A DNA stretch of 64,000 nucleotides, taken from assembly GCF_008329945.1 (NCBI RefSeq), contig NZ_CP035807.1, forward strand, positions 434,001-498,000, in the 5' to 3' direction. This DNA is from Thiospirochaeta perfilievii (GTDB lineage Bacteria > Spirochaetota > Spirochaetia > DSM-2461). Below the pieces are notes generated by a model that made no database searches, had not been told where the DNA came from, and saw nothing but the letters and a program-made list of their open reading frames with translations. Shown in pieces: positions 46,082 through 55,538 of the stretch. Within the stretch, counting starts at the first letter, position 1, and each line of letters opens with the position of its first letter. The translations under genes and the position numbers were made by a program.

Positions 46082-46151
46082 ATTATAGTAGATAAATTAC
46101 TTTTTAGGTAAATAAATTACATGTTGAGTTAAAATTTAGGGTGTTTAATAT
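46082..46151. promoter_or_regulatory. Divergent AraC control region with direct repeats
   Basis: Two direct repeats, GTAGATAAATTAC (46088-46100) and GTAAATAAATTAC (46108-46120), match at 12 of 13 bases and start 20 bases apart, about two helix turns, as AraC-type half-sites do. The second ends three bases before TTGAGT (46124-46129), which is 16 bases from TAATAT (46146-46151), the likely promoter of the transporter/GH2 operon. On the other strand TATAAT (46082-46087) serves the regulator itself. Confidence 0.55.
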
Positions 46152-46178
46152 AGAAAGATTAATTTGAGGAGTATTAAA

Positions 46179-47576
46179 TTGAATAAACTCACAAAAAAGA
46201 ATTATATAGGTTACGGGTTTGGTGATCTAGCAAATGGATTAACATTTGGTATGTCAGCAACATTTTTACTCGCATTTTATACAGATGTATTAGGTATTAC
46301 AGCTGCTGCTGCAGGTACACTTTTTTTAGTAGCTCGAATTTGGGATGCTATAAATGACCCAATAATGGGTGGTATTGCGGATAAAGTTTTTAGTAAAAGG
46401 GTAAAAAATGCTAAAGATCAGGGTAAGGTAATTGAGAAGTTTAGACCATACCTTTTAAAAGGAAGTTGGCCTGTAATAATAGCTGCTATACTTATGTTCA
46501 TAGCACCTAAGGGTTTAGATGGAACTCAAAAACTAATTTGGGCATATGCAACTTATATTCTATGGGGTATGACATATACATTTATTAATATACCTTATGG
46601 TGGTTTAGCAGCAGTTATGACTCAGGATACAGCAGAGAGATCAAAACTATCTGTTTCCAGGGGTTTAGGAGGCCTAATTGGGGCTATGGTTACAAGAATT
46701 GTTGTTCCTTTACTACTTGTTCAATTCTCTGATAATGAAGCCAAGGGTTACCTTATTACAATGATTGTTTTTGGAGGTATCACATTTTTATCCTATCTAT
46801 ATAGTTATTTCAATGTTAAAGAGAATATTGTTATACAAGGTGATACAAATGCAAAATTTAAATTCTCAGATATTTTCTCAGTTATTCTTAAAAACAGACC
46901 TTTTTTAGCGGTTTCATTAGCATCGGTTGCAATGTTGACAGGTTTATTAATCCAGGGAAGTATGAATATCTACTACTTTAGAGAGAATTTAGATGCACTG
47001 GAACTTATGGCCCTAACAGGTTTAACTGCTATAATTCCAATGTTATTTGTATCTGTAATAGTTCCAAAATTAGTAAAAAATTATGGTGTAAAAAAGACAA
47101 GCTGGGTATCAAGCTTAATATCTGCATTAATTTTCGCTCTACTTTTCTTTCTACCAACAAGCCCATGGATATATCTAGGTGGAACATTAATAGCTTCTGT
47201 TTTTATGATGATACCTAATATGATTGTTTGGGGTATGGTTTCAGACTGTATAGATTACAACCAATACTTATCTGGGACTAGGCAGGAGGGCTCTATATAT
47301 GGAATTTACTCCTTTGTAAGAAAGATGGGGCAAGCTTTTGCTGGGTTCTTTTCAGGTATAGGATTATCTATTGTTGGATATATAGCTGGAGCTGACATGC
47401 AAACTACAGGGACTTTACTAGGGATTAAATTTCTAACAATAGGTGTACCTGCAATAGCTATGTTTATTGCATTTATAGCCTACTATTTTATTTGGAACTT
47501 AACACCAGAAAAACAAAAAGAAGTAATTGATACAATAAACAACTCAAACAATAATAAAGGAGACTTAAATGATTAA
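46179..47576 (+). CDS. GPH family sugar:cation symporter (MFS)
   Basis: This 465-residue protein has twelve membrane segments of the glycoside-pentoside-hexuronide family (MelB-like), including the family segment GFGDLANGLTFGMSATFLLAFY split over the first helix and ARIWDAINDPIMGGIADK with its cation-site Asp residues. It imports a galactoside, glucuronide or similar glycoside with Na+ or H+. I start at the TTG at 46179 because GAGGAG lies seven bases upstream; the earlier TTG (46164) overlaps that site. The end overlaps the hydrolase gene by 8 bases. Confidence 0.9.
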   Translation: MNKLTKKNYIGYGFGDLANGLTFGMSATFLLAFYTDVLGITAAAAGTLFLVARIWDAINDPIMGGIADKVFSKRVKNAKDQGKVIEKFRPYLLKGSWPVIIAAILMFIAPKGLDGTQKLIWAYATYILWGMTYTFINIPYGGLAAVMTQDTAERSKLSVSRGLGGLIGAMVTRIVVPLLLVQFSDNEAKGYLITMIVFGGITFLSYLYSYFNVKENIVIQGDTNAKFKFSDIFSVILKNRPFLAVSLASVAMLTGLLIQGSMNIYYFRENLDALELMALTGLTAIIPMLFVSVIVPKLVKNYGVKKTSWVSSLISALIFALLFFLPTSPWIYLGGTLIASVFMMIPNMIVWGMVSDCIDYNQYLSGTRQEGSIYGIYSFVRKMGQAFAGFFSGIGLSIVGYIAGADMQTTGTLLGIKFLTIGVPAIAMFIAFIAYYFIWNLTPEKQKEVIDTINNSNNNKGDLND

Positions 47577-49788
47577 AAATAATATAAATAAAAATTGGAT
47601 CTTCAAAAAGCCTGAAGAAAAGAATAAAACCGTAGATCTTCCCCATACATGGAATGGTTTAGATGGACAAAACGGTGGAAATAATTACTTTAGGGGAGAG
47701 TGCCATTATACTAAAGAATTAGTAGTAGATTTTACTCCAGAGAATAGAGTATTTATTGAACTTGAAGGTGCAAATAGTATCTGTAAAGTAAATATTGATG
47801 GTAAAGAGATTGGTTTACATAAGGGTGGTTACTCTACTTTTAGGTTTGAGTTAACAGACCATATAAAGTCTGGTATAAAATCTACACTAGATATATCCGT
47901 GGATAATGCTCACTATGACGATGTATACCCATTAATGGCAGACTTTACATTTATGGGTGGTCTATATAGGGATGTTAATATTTTAATTGTTAATCCTGTT
48001 CACTTTAGCCTAACTGACTTTGGATCATTAGGTGTCTATCTACACCAGGAAGAGGTTACTAGTAAGAGTGCAAAACTTAGAGTTGAGTCACTAGTTACTG
48101 GTGATAAAGAGTATAAAATTGAAGCACGATTATTAGATAAAGCTGGATCTGTTGTGGCTTCAGGAAGTGGAGAAAAAGAGGATATAATTTTAAATGTAGC
48201 TTCACCTAAATTATGGAACGGAGTAGAAAATCCATATATGCATCAGTTAGAAGTTGATCTCTTTGTAGATGGGAAAATATCAGATTTAAGACGAATACCT
48301 GTTGGTTTAAGGAGTATTAAAGCTGCCCCTAATAAGGGAATTATTTTAAACGGAGAAGTTATTAATCTAAATGGTGTTAGTAGACATCAAGATAGAAAGG
48401 ATATTGGTTGGGCTCAGGGTGAAGAAGAGATGGCTGAAGATATACAAATAATAAGAGAGATGGGTGCAAACTCAATTCGTCTTGCCCACTACCAACACAA
48501 TCAGATATTCTACGATCTATGCGATAGAGAAGGTATTATATCATGGGCAGAGATTCCTTATATAACAACATCTTCCGATGATGATACAACAGGTTCTAAT
48601 GCGATAAGTCAGATGACAGAGTTGGTAAAACAAAACATCAACCACCCTTCCATAATTATGTGGGGAGTTCAAAATGAGATTACAATTGCAGGGAAAGAGA
48701 ATAACATAGAAGGTATTGTTACTGAATTAAATGAGTTAACTAAAAAGCTAGATCCTAGTCGGTTAACAGCTCAAGCCCAAGTTGGGCACCACCCTGATGA
48801 TGATTCAATGAACTCTATAACTGATATAATTGGATATAATAAATATTTTGGTTGGTATTACGATGAAACAGAGACTATGGGAACATGGTTAGATAAATTT
48901 CATAGCGAGAACCCTAGTATTCCCCTAGGAATAACAGAATACGGTTGTGAAGCTATCCTAAAATATCATAACTTAAGTCCACAAAAAAGTGATTATAGTG
49001 AGGAGTATCAAACAAAATATCATCATGAGATACTTCAGATATTTAATGCTAGACCATGGCTTTGGGGTACTTATGTTTGGAATATGTTTGATTTTGCATC
49101 TGATCTTAGAAATGAGGGTGGAGTTCAAGGTATGAACAACAAGGGTTTAGTAACCCATGACCGGAAAACTAGAAAGGACTCATTCTATATTTATCAATCA
49201 TATTGGACAGATAAAGAGGTATTACACATAACATCAAAAAGATTTGTTAAACGTCCTAAGGGCAAAACATCTATTTCTGTAATATCTAATTTAAAAGAGG
49301 TTGAATTAATTGTAAATGGAAAATACTTTGGAAAGAAGAAGCCTGTTGAAAATATGGTAACCTTTAATGATGTTAAGTTAAAAAGTGGACAAAATGTTAT
49401 TGTTGCAGTTAGTGGGAACAGTAGTGATACAATCTTAATTGAGGGCGTAAAAAAACCAGATAAGTCTTATAACTGTGTAGCAAAAGAGTTAAATCCTGTT
49501 GGAGATGTAGCAAACTGGTTCTCAGATGAGGATGATGGATTACCTGTTCCTGAGTTAGAGTTTCCAGAAGGATTCTACTCAATAAAAGACAGAATATCAA
49601 AAATTATAAAAAACACTGAGGGTGAAGCAGTTCTAAAAAAACATCTTAGTGAGATGTTTGAACACTCAATGTTTCCTATGGCAAAAAATTTCTCCCTTGA
49701 AAAAATGGCTGAAATGAGCCCTGATCTACTAAGTAGAAGATTTTTACACAAAATAAACTCAGACTTAAATAAAATTCCTAAGAATTAA
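47569..49788 (+). CDS. Glycoside hydrolase family 2 protein (beta-galactosidase/glucuronidase type)
   Basis: This 739-residue protein has an N-terminal jelly-roll sugar-binding domain (about 20-150), an Ig-like domain (about 165-255), then a TIM barrel (about 260-560) with the acid/base in WGVQNEITIAG and the nucleophile in LGITEYGCEA. C-terminal beta-sandwich domains follow. No signal peptide is present, so it acts in the cytoplasm on glycosides brought in by the upstream symporter. Beta-galactosidase and beta-glucuronidase are both possible. The C-terminal 110 residues are a helical extension of unclear role. Confidence 0.92.
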   Translation: MIKNNINKNWIFKKPEEKNKTVDLPHTWNGLDGQNGGNNYFRGECHYTKELVVDFTPENRVFIELEGANSICKVNIDGKEIGLHKGGYSTFRFELTDHIKSGIKSTLDISVDNAHYDDVYPLMADFTFMGGLYRDVNILIVNPVHFSLTDFGSLGVYLHQEEVTSKSAKLRVESLVTGDKEYKIEARLLDKAGSVVASGSGEKEDIILNVASPKLWNGVENPYMHQLEVDLFVDGKISDLRRIPVGLRSIKAAPNKGIILNGEVINLNGVSRHQDRKDIGWAQGEEEMAEDIQIIREMGANSIRLAHYQHNQIFYDLCDREGIISWAEIPYITTSSDDDTTGSNAISQMTELVKQNINHPSIIMWGVQNEITIAGKENNIEGIVTELNELTKKLDPSRLTAQAQVGHHPDDDSMNSITDIIGYNKYFGWYYDETETMGTWLDKFHSENPSIPLGITEYGCEAILKYHNLSPQKSDYSEEYQTKYHHEILQIFNARPWLWGTYVWNMFDFASDLRNEGGVQGMNNKGLVTHDRKTRKDSFYIYQSYWTDKEVLHITSKRFVKRPKGKTSISVISNLKEVELIVNGKYFGKKKPVENMVTFNDVKLKSGQNVIVAVSGNSSDTILIEGVKKPDKSYNCVAKELNPVGDVANWFSDEDDGLPVPELEFPEGFYSIKDRISKIIKNTEGEAVLKKHLSEMFEHSMFPMAKNFSLEKMAEMSPDLLSRRFLHKINSDLNKIPKN

Positions 49789-49805
49789 GAGGAGTTATTA
49801 GAACG

Positions 49806-49841
49806 ACTTTGCATAGGAGGAATCTTCTGTGCAAAGTTTTT
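49806..49841 (+). terminator. Intrinsic terminator after the GH2 gene
   Basis: Stem ACTTTGCA/TGCAAAGT with further pairing in the loop region, followed by TTTTT. It lies 18 bases past the GH2 stop and ends the transporter/hydrolase operon. Confidence 0.75.
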
Positions 49842-50199
49842 AGATATTAATTATTACTCCTGTTAAATATGGAACTAACCATATTAACCAAACAACTATA
49901 CTAAACCTATGAAATTTCATGATCATTTGCTCATTTTTTTTAATTAAAACTATAGTTGCCCAAGCTGCATGAAATAGCATTAAAATTAAGGCTAAGGCTC
50001 CTGTTACAAAGTGTAAAGTAATCCCATCCTGCTTACTTATCAATGACATTAAAAGAGTTCCTGTTGTATCAAAAAATAGCCCAATCCAAAATAAGATTAA
50101 GTTCCAACTTTTTAATCCTCCAGAGAGTTTTTCTCCAAATACACCTATAGTATAAAATACCAAAGCCATAGAAATTGTTACTATTGCAAATATAATCAT
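49840..50199 (-). CDS. HsmA family membrane protein
   Basis: This 119-residue protein has four membrane segments and matches the HsmA (TIGR03987) family, with FYTIGVFGEKLSGGLKSW at about 16-33 and FVTGALALILMLFHAAW at about 70-86. Its function is unknown. Members often lie beside a TetR-type regulator, and here it is divergent from one with palindromes in between. A GGAGGGAG site precedes the ATG. Confidence 0.85.
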   Translation of the reverse strand: MIIFAIVTISMALVFYTIGVFGEKLSGGLKSWNLILFWIGLFFDTTGTLLMSLISKQDGITLHFVTGALALILMLFHAAWATIVLIKKNEQMIMKFHRFSIVVWLIWLVPYLTGVIINI

Positions 50200-50213
50200 T
50201 TCTCCCTCCTAAA

Positions 50214-50252
50214 TTGCACACTAATGTGTAAATTTGCACTGTTGTGTGCATT
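50214..50252. promoter_or_regulatory. Paired palindromic operators between hsmA and tetR
   Basis: Two adjacent imperfect palindromes (TTGCACACTAATGTGTAA and TTGCACTGTTGTGTGCA) share TTGCAC starts about 20 bases apart. Together they form a larger inverted repeat bounded by GCACAC and GTGTGC. The position between divergent genes suits a TetR operator for both. Confidence 0.55.
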
Positions 50253-50292
50253 TTATATTTTTATTATATTAATAGCAATATGGAAAATAATA

Positions 50293-50856
50293 ATGAATAA
50301 AAAGAGCAAAACCCGAAAACTTATCCTAGATATAGCTACTGAACTATTTCTAAAAAAACGCTCATCCCATGTCTCTTTAGAAGAAGTTGCAGATACAGCA
50401 GGTTTAGCAAGAAGAACCCTCTACTACCATTTTAAAAATAAGGAGTGTTTGGTCCTTGCTATTGTAGAGCCAATATTTAAAACAGGACTAGACTATATTG
50501 GAACATTTAATGATATTCAAGGGATTAAAATTAAGGATATTTGTGGTCTTTGTTTAACTCTTTGGAAAAAACACGATAAAAATCTGGACCTATTAAATAT
50601 GTTAGATTTTGAAAATTTTAAAGATGTGATAACTCTACATAATAGATTTAAAGCTGCTTATATAGAACTTTTTAAAAAGGTAAATGATACTAACATTGAT
50701 TTAAGAGGTGATATAATGAGTATAGCGGCAATTATATTTAGGTGTTTTGTACCAATATTGATGAAAATTCACAAGATGCCAGATTATGAGGCAAGATTTA
50801 TAAATTCAATTTATGGATTAATTGAAGGAATATCAAATCCTGCCTTATCTAATTAA
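50293..50856 (+). CDS. TetR/AcrR family transcriptional regulator
   Basis: This 187-residue protein has an N-terminal helix-turn-helix (about 8-55: ILDIATELFLKK, VADTAGLARRTLYYHFKNKE) and an all-helical ligand domain. I start at 50293, whose translation begins at the family-typical position before the HTH. The upstream in-frame extension is hydrophobic, covers the operator and is unlikely to be coding. It probably represses itself and the divergent hsmA gene. The inducer is unknown. Confidence 0.88.
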   Translation: MNKKSKTRKLILDIATELFLKKRSSHVSLEEVADTAGLARRTLYYHFKNKECLVLAIVEPIFKTGLDYIGTFNDIQGIKIKDICGLCLTLWKKHDKNLDLLNMLDFENFKDVITLHNRFKAAYIELFKKVNDTNIDLRGDIMSIAAIIFRCFVPILMKIHKMPDYEARFINSIYGLIEGISNPALSN

Positions 50857-50862
50857 TATTTT

Positions 50863-52464
50863 TTATGAAATACTAATTTTACGGTTCAACTCTTTTGTAT
50901 TTAGATTTAATCTTTTGGACATCTTTGACAAGTCAAACATAGCATTAGTTATCCCTTCTGTACCTAGAAGAATCTCCTGAAGACCAGCAAAAAGATCAGA
51001 TATAAAACTTCCCATATTATTTACATTTGAAGATACAGAACTCTCACTATTTTTCACAGAACTTACAGCTTCATTAACTTGATATGTAAGCTCTATCATT
51101 TGGCTTGTCGCCCTAAGAATCTCTTCACTTCCTGTACTTAGTTCATGTATATTTTTACTAATTTCATCCATGGAGTCTTTTACTTCCTCTATTTCTACAC
51201 TTATAGACTTAAAAGCATCACCACTAGCTATAACATGTTCTCCCATAGAATCTATTGATTCTAAAAGTTGATTTAAACTCGAAGATATTTGCAAGGTACT
51301 ATTAGCACTAGATTCAGCTAATTTTCTTACCTCCCCTGCAACTACAGCAAAACCACGTCCTTGATCCCCAGCATGAGCCGCTTCAATAGCTGCATTCATA
51401 GCTAATAGATTAGTCTGATCACTTATATCTGATATGACTTTAGTCATAACCTTTATACTCTCAATATGTTCTGTAACTCTTTGGAATGAAGAGGATGTTT
51501 TATCTATTACCAAGGCGCCATTTACAGCTCTATCTTTTAAATTATTAACACTACTCTTTTTACTATGTATAATATTTGCAGAGTTTTTTATTGATGAAAC
51601 CATCTGCTCAAGGGAAGCACTTGTTTCTGTAATGTTAGCTGATTGATCCTCTGAAATTGTTTCTAAGGTAACTAGACTTCTGTTTATCTGTTCAAGTGAC
51701 TCTTTAGATATAAAAAATTGATCATTAAGGGTTCCTGCTTTTACAGAGATACTATTTATATTACTCTCTATCTCTGAAATAGAGTCGGCAGTTAATTTTG
51801 ATTTCTCCATCATTCCATCAGCCTCATCAAGTTGCGAGGTTGAAGCTGATACTAGTTGTACCATTCTTCGGGTCTGTTCATCACTCTCTTTAATCTTTGT
51901 AATTGCATCAATAGAGACACGGTCCAATATAATTCTAATTGAAATAAACATAAATAGTATCATTATTATCAAAACACTTGGTATAAATATCTGGTCACTA
52001 AATTTAACGGCAACCTCAGTAATACTACCATTATTTACCTTGATAACAATAAATGTAACATAGGTGAGAATTAAGTATGAGTATTGGAAAACCAAGTGTT
52101 TTAAATTAGGTACAAAGATAAGGGATATTGACATACTCATTAATACTATAATAGTGAATCTATAATATGCTAATTCTGTATAGGGCATAGTGTAAGCACT
52201 ATAGGATGAGGTAATAGCAAGAATATATGTAAAGATTAGAGAGACAGATGTATATTTCCCCCTATATATTCTAATATTTTGGTATATAAAAAAAAGGCAA
52301 AAAACTAACATAATAATTACTGAATCAAACTCCCCTCTAACTAGGGACCTTGAACCTAAAAGTATCATTAAAGTAAGAAAAACTTTAATAACTATACTAA
52401 GCATTGGTGCTTTAAGACGAACTTCATAAGCTGAATCTTTATATTCTTCTGTAATCTTTATCAT
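50863..52464 (-). CDS. Methyl-accepting chemotaxis protein with multi-helix membrane domain
   Basis: This 533-residue protein has about six membrane segments (about 20-185) instead of a periplasmic ligand domain. A coiled signalling domain with [21 protein letters not shown] at about 350-370 follows, and there is no HAMP domain. Such receptors sense within the membrane, for example energy state or lipophilic compounds. It ends 6 bases past the stop of the convergent TetR gene. No cheB/cheR partner lies close by. Confidence 0.9.
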   Translation of the reverse strand: MIKITEEYKDSAYEVRLKAPMLSIVIKVFLTLMILLGSRSLVRGEFDSVIIMLVFCLFFIYQNIRIYRGKYTSVSLIFTYILAITSSYSAYTMPYTELAYYRFTIIVLMSMSISLIFVPNLKHLVFQYSYLILTYVTFIVIKVNNGSITEVAVKFSDQIFIPSVLIIMILFMFISIRIILDRVSIDAITKIKESDEQTRRMVQLVSASTSQLDEADGMMEKSKLTADSISEIESNINSISVKAGTLNDQFFISKESLEQINRSLVTLETISEDQSANITETSASLEQMVSSIKNSANIIHSKKSSVNNLKDRAVNGALVIDKTSSSFQRVTEHIESIKVMTKVISDISDQTNLLAMNAAIEAAHAGDQGRGFAVVAGEVRKLAESSANSTLQISSSLNQLLESIDSMGEHVIASGDAFKSISVEIEEVKDSMDEISKNIHELSTGSEEILRATSQMIELTYQVNEAVSSVKNSESSVSSNVNNMGSFISDLFAGLQEILLGTEGITNAMFDLSKMSKRLNLNTKELNRKISIS

Positions 52465-52604
52465 AATAAATCTAAACCTCTTAATATTATTTTTAATTTT
52501 ATAAGCTACTAGAAATATAAAAATATACCTTTAAAGGTCTCTTCACATGTAATATTTTTACTTAAAAAGTAATTATTTTACAAATATTAAAGATTAATTA
52601 GAAT

Positions 52605-54443
52605 TTAACACTTAGAAATTTTTAATTTGCTATTTGTTCTCCTTTTTTTACTATTTTTTGAAGGTGGTGGTATTAAAGCCTTTGGGCCAAATCCAACTAA
52701 ATCCTGTCTCCCTGCCTTACCTAATGTTTTTAAAACTGTTACATAATTCTCTGGTCTATTAAACTGTAAAAGAGCCCTTTGTGCCTGTTTATCACTATGA
52801 TCCGTTGCAACAAATATTTTTTTACCACTTGTTGGGTTGTATCCTGAGTAGTACATAGCTGTAGAGAGAGTTCCAGGTGTTGGATAAAAATCCTGGACCT
52901 GATCCGGTGTAAAACCCAACTTCTTTAAATATTCTGCTAATTTAATTGCATCTTCAACAGTTGAACCAGGGTGACTTGATATAAAGTATGGAACAAAAAA
53001 CTGTTTTTTCCCTAAACTGGTATTAAACTGCTGATACTTGGATATAAAACTTTCAAACACCTCGTGTTTAGGTTTACCCATTACCTGTAAAACCCTATTT
53101 GATATGTGTTCAGGAGCTATTTTTAGTTGACCACTAATATGATGCTCTACTAATTCCTTAAAAAATGTCTCATCACTATCCTTTAGTAGATAATCGAATC
53201 TTATTCCTGACCTTATAAAAACCTTTTTAATACCAGGTAAATTTCTTAATTTTCTTAGTAGTTTCAAATATGAAGAGTGGTCTACTTTTACATTTTTACA
53301 CATATTGTGACCAAGGCAGCTTCTATCTTTACACGAGCCACTTTTAGCCTGTTTATCACATGCGGGTCCACTAAAGTTTGCAGTAGGTCCACCTACATCA
53401 TGGATATAACCTTTAAATCCTGGTTTATTTATAAGATCTTTAGCCTCTTTCATTACAGAGTCTTCACTTCTTGATGTTACAATTCGTCCCTGATGAAATG
53501 TTAGGGCACAAAAACTACAACTTCCAAAACAACCCCGATTGTTAATTATTGAAAATTCAACTTCATTTAGAGCAGGGACGCCTCCACTCTTTTTATATAT
53601 AGGATGGTAAGTTTTTGTAAAAGGAAGTTCATATACTGAGTCAAAGTCCTCTTTACTTATTGGGAAACTAGGCTTGTTCTGAACAACCCACCTGCTTCCA
53701 TCTCTTTCAGCTAGAACTTCTCCCGTATAGGGATCAGTATTTGAGTGCTGAATATTAAAGCTCCTAGAAAAGAGCTCTTTATCTCCTGTGATCTCTTCAA
53801 AAGATGGGAGCTCTACAACATCCTTAGGAAGTTTAGATGTCGCGTATACTGTTCCCCGAACATCTGTTATCTCTCTAATGCCCTTTCCCTGTTTTAATTT
53901 ATTTGCAATTTGAACAATAGGATACTCTCCCATTCCATAAATCAAAAGATCTGCCTTTGAGTCTAATAATATTGAGTGGCGAACCTTATTACTCCAGTAA
54001 TCATAGTGGGCTAATCGTCTTAAAGAACTCTCTATCCCTCCGACTATAACTGGTATACCTTTATATGCCTGTTTTATTTTAGATGTATATACAATAGTTG
54101 CCCTATCAGGTCTTTTTCCAGCTTCACCACCTGGGGAGTAGCTGTCCTGTCTTCTCTTCTTCTTATTTACTGTATAGTGATTAACCATACTATCAATATT
54201 TCCAGGTGCAACTAAAAAACCATACTTAGGTTGCCCTAAAACTTTAAAACTCTCAACATTAGTCCAGTCAGGTTGAGCTATTATTCCAACTTTAAATCCC
54301 TCTTTTTCTAATACTCTAGATATAATTGCATGACCAAATGAGGGATGATCCACATAGGCATCCCCTGATACAAGGACAAAGTCTAACTCATCCCACCCTC
54401 TTTTTTTCATATCATTTTGGTTAATAGGTAAAAAATCACTCAT
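52605..54443 (-). CDS. YgiQ family radical SAM protein
   Basis: This 612-residue protein has a B12-binding-like N-terminal domain (about 20-130) and a radical SAM core with [11 protein letters not shown] (C-x3-C-x2-C, about 303-313). A second Cys-rich stretch (about 355-380, with [13 protein letters not shown]) may hold another cluster. The DUF3362-type C-terminal tail with [17 protein letters not shown] follows. The reaction of YgiQ proteins is not known. The length and order are typical. It is a single gene with the stop at 52605 and no obvious operon partner. Confidence 0.93.
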   Translation of the reverse strand: MSDFLPINQNDMKKRGWDELDFVLVSGDAYVDHPSFGHAIISRVLEKEGFKVGIIAQPDWTNVESFKVLGQPKYGFLVAPGNIDSMVNHYTVNKKKRRQDSYSPGGEAGKRPDRATIVYTSKIKQAYKGIPVIVGGIESSLRRLAHYDYWSNKVRHSILLDSKADLLIYGMGEYPIVQIANKLKQGKGIREITDVRGTVYATSKLPKDVVELPSFEEITGDKELFSRSFNIQHSNTDPYTGEVLAERDGSRWVVQNKPSFPISKEDFDSVYELPFTKTYHPIYKKSGGVPALNEVEFSIINNRGCFGSCSFCALTFHQGRIVTSRSEDSVMKEAKDLINKPGFKGYIHDVGGPTANFSGPACDKQAKSGSCKDRSCLGHNMCKNVKVDHSSYLKLLRKLRNLPGIKKVFIRSGIRFDYLLKDSDETFFKELVEHHISGQLKIAPEHISNRVLQVMGKPKHEVFESFISKYQQFNTSLGKKQFFVPYFISSHPGSTVEDAIKLAEYLKKLGFTPDQVQDFYPTPGTLSTAMYYSGYNPTSGKKIFVATDHSDKQAQRALLQFNRPENYVTVLKTLGKAGRQDLVGFGPKALIPPPSKNSKKRRTNSKLKISKC

Positions 54444-54523
54444 GGTGCAACTCTATCACTTTTTATATGCCTCTTTCCATAGATAGATAGTACAATTATA
54501 GTGAATTAGTTAAAGTAGATTTA

Positions 54524-54551
54524 AGCGGAGTTGAATGATAAATCCTCCGCT
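54524..54551 (-). terminator. Hairpin downstream of the 54575-55312 lipoprotein gene
   Basis: A seven-base-pair stem AGCGGAG/CTCCGCT with a 14-base loop lies 24 bases past the lipoprotein gene stop. The T tract is weak on the minus strand, so it is a moderate candidate. Confidence 0.35.
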
Positions 54552-54574
54552 ATTTAAGTTTATAGTATTTACTT

Positions 54575-55312
54575 TTAGAAAGCACGTATAGGTCTAACTC
54601 TGTACTCCCTATATTTACGCCTAGTATCTACCCCAAATTTATCCTCACCAAAGTATACAATCCATCTTAGGTTATTAAACATACTTTCTGAGGAAGATGA
54701 ATAATCATCATATTCAAGGCCCTTAACATCATTCATCATACTATGCAAAAGTACTAACTCCCCTACAGAAGGAAGAAACCAATCGGATAGACCTCCACCA
54801 TTGTAATTTCTACAAAGATGGGCTGCTGTACCCTCTTCCTGGGTATTTTCTTTAAGATAGGATATTATAATTTCTGTGTTCCGACGTCCATTACCTACAG
54901 TATCACGAATATTATCACTCTCTGGAGTAAGTAAATTGAGATCTAAGTCTGATATTTCATCTATATTTGAACTATCTCCACCCCATTGAGATACAGGGTC
55001 ATCCCTTGTATCAGGTAAATTCCATCCCCTAGGAGCAACTTCAAGGAAACGACTCTTTGTAAGATATGAATACTGAAGTATATTTTTTTCATCTTCAGAT
55101 ATAGTGCCATCATAGTTAAAATCAAATCCAATTAAATCATCATAAAAAATAATTCCTCCACCTGGGCCTTTCCCTCCTAGTTTGTACTCTTTAGGTATCA
55201 TCTGGTTGGTATTTGAATCAAGACGTTCTGTTTCATTAGATTTAGTAGTAGTACAACCTAAAATAGAAATTACGCTAACTAAAATAATTATTATATTAAC
55301 TTTGTTTTTCAT
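54575..55312 (-). CDS. Lipoprotein with DUF1566-like domain
   Basis: This 245-residue protein has a lipoprotein signal (SILGCTT, Cys20). The segment KGPGGGIIFYDD (about 50-60) and the later GLSDWFLPSVGELVLLH (about 175-191) match DUF1566/Lcl-type domains, common in spirochaete and other diderm surface lipoproteins. It includes a DFNYDGTISEDEKN stretch like an EF-hand/dockerin Ca2+ loop. Its function is unknown; adhesion or cell-wall binding is possible. The 226 bases from 55313 to 55538 hold no gene. Confidence 0.75.
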   Translation of the reverse strand: MKNKVNIIIILVSVISILGCTTTKSNETERLDSNTNQMIPKEYKLGGKGPGGGIIFYDDLIGFDFNYDGTISEDEKNILQYSYLTKSRFLEVAPRGWNLPDTRDDPVSQWGGDSSNIDEISDLDLNLLTPESDNIRDTVGNGRRNTEIIISYLKENTQEEGTAAHLCRNYNGGGLSDWFLPSVGELVLLHSMMNDVKGLEYDDYSSSSESMFNNLRWIVYFGEDKFGVDTRRKYREYRVRPIRAF

Positions 55313-55538
55313 AACAAAACTCCTCCTATTAATTATTATAATACAAACCTGTATGATTTTTGGAATAATTAAGCAGATATCTCATTGTTTGCAGGATTAG
55401 AAAACAATGTACAATTAGAGATAGAATGTACCCATTTAAAATAAAACGAATCCCCAGTTAAGAAGATTGGTAGTTACATCAAAATTTATTCTCATGTGTA
55501 ATCAATTCTGTAAACACCATATTTTATAATTTTGTTAC

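Noticed and set aside
49408-49600. Minus-strand frame in the 3' part of the GH2 gene
   Set aside because: His/Leu-rich reverse of an acidic region and no start signal.
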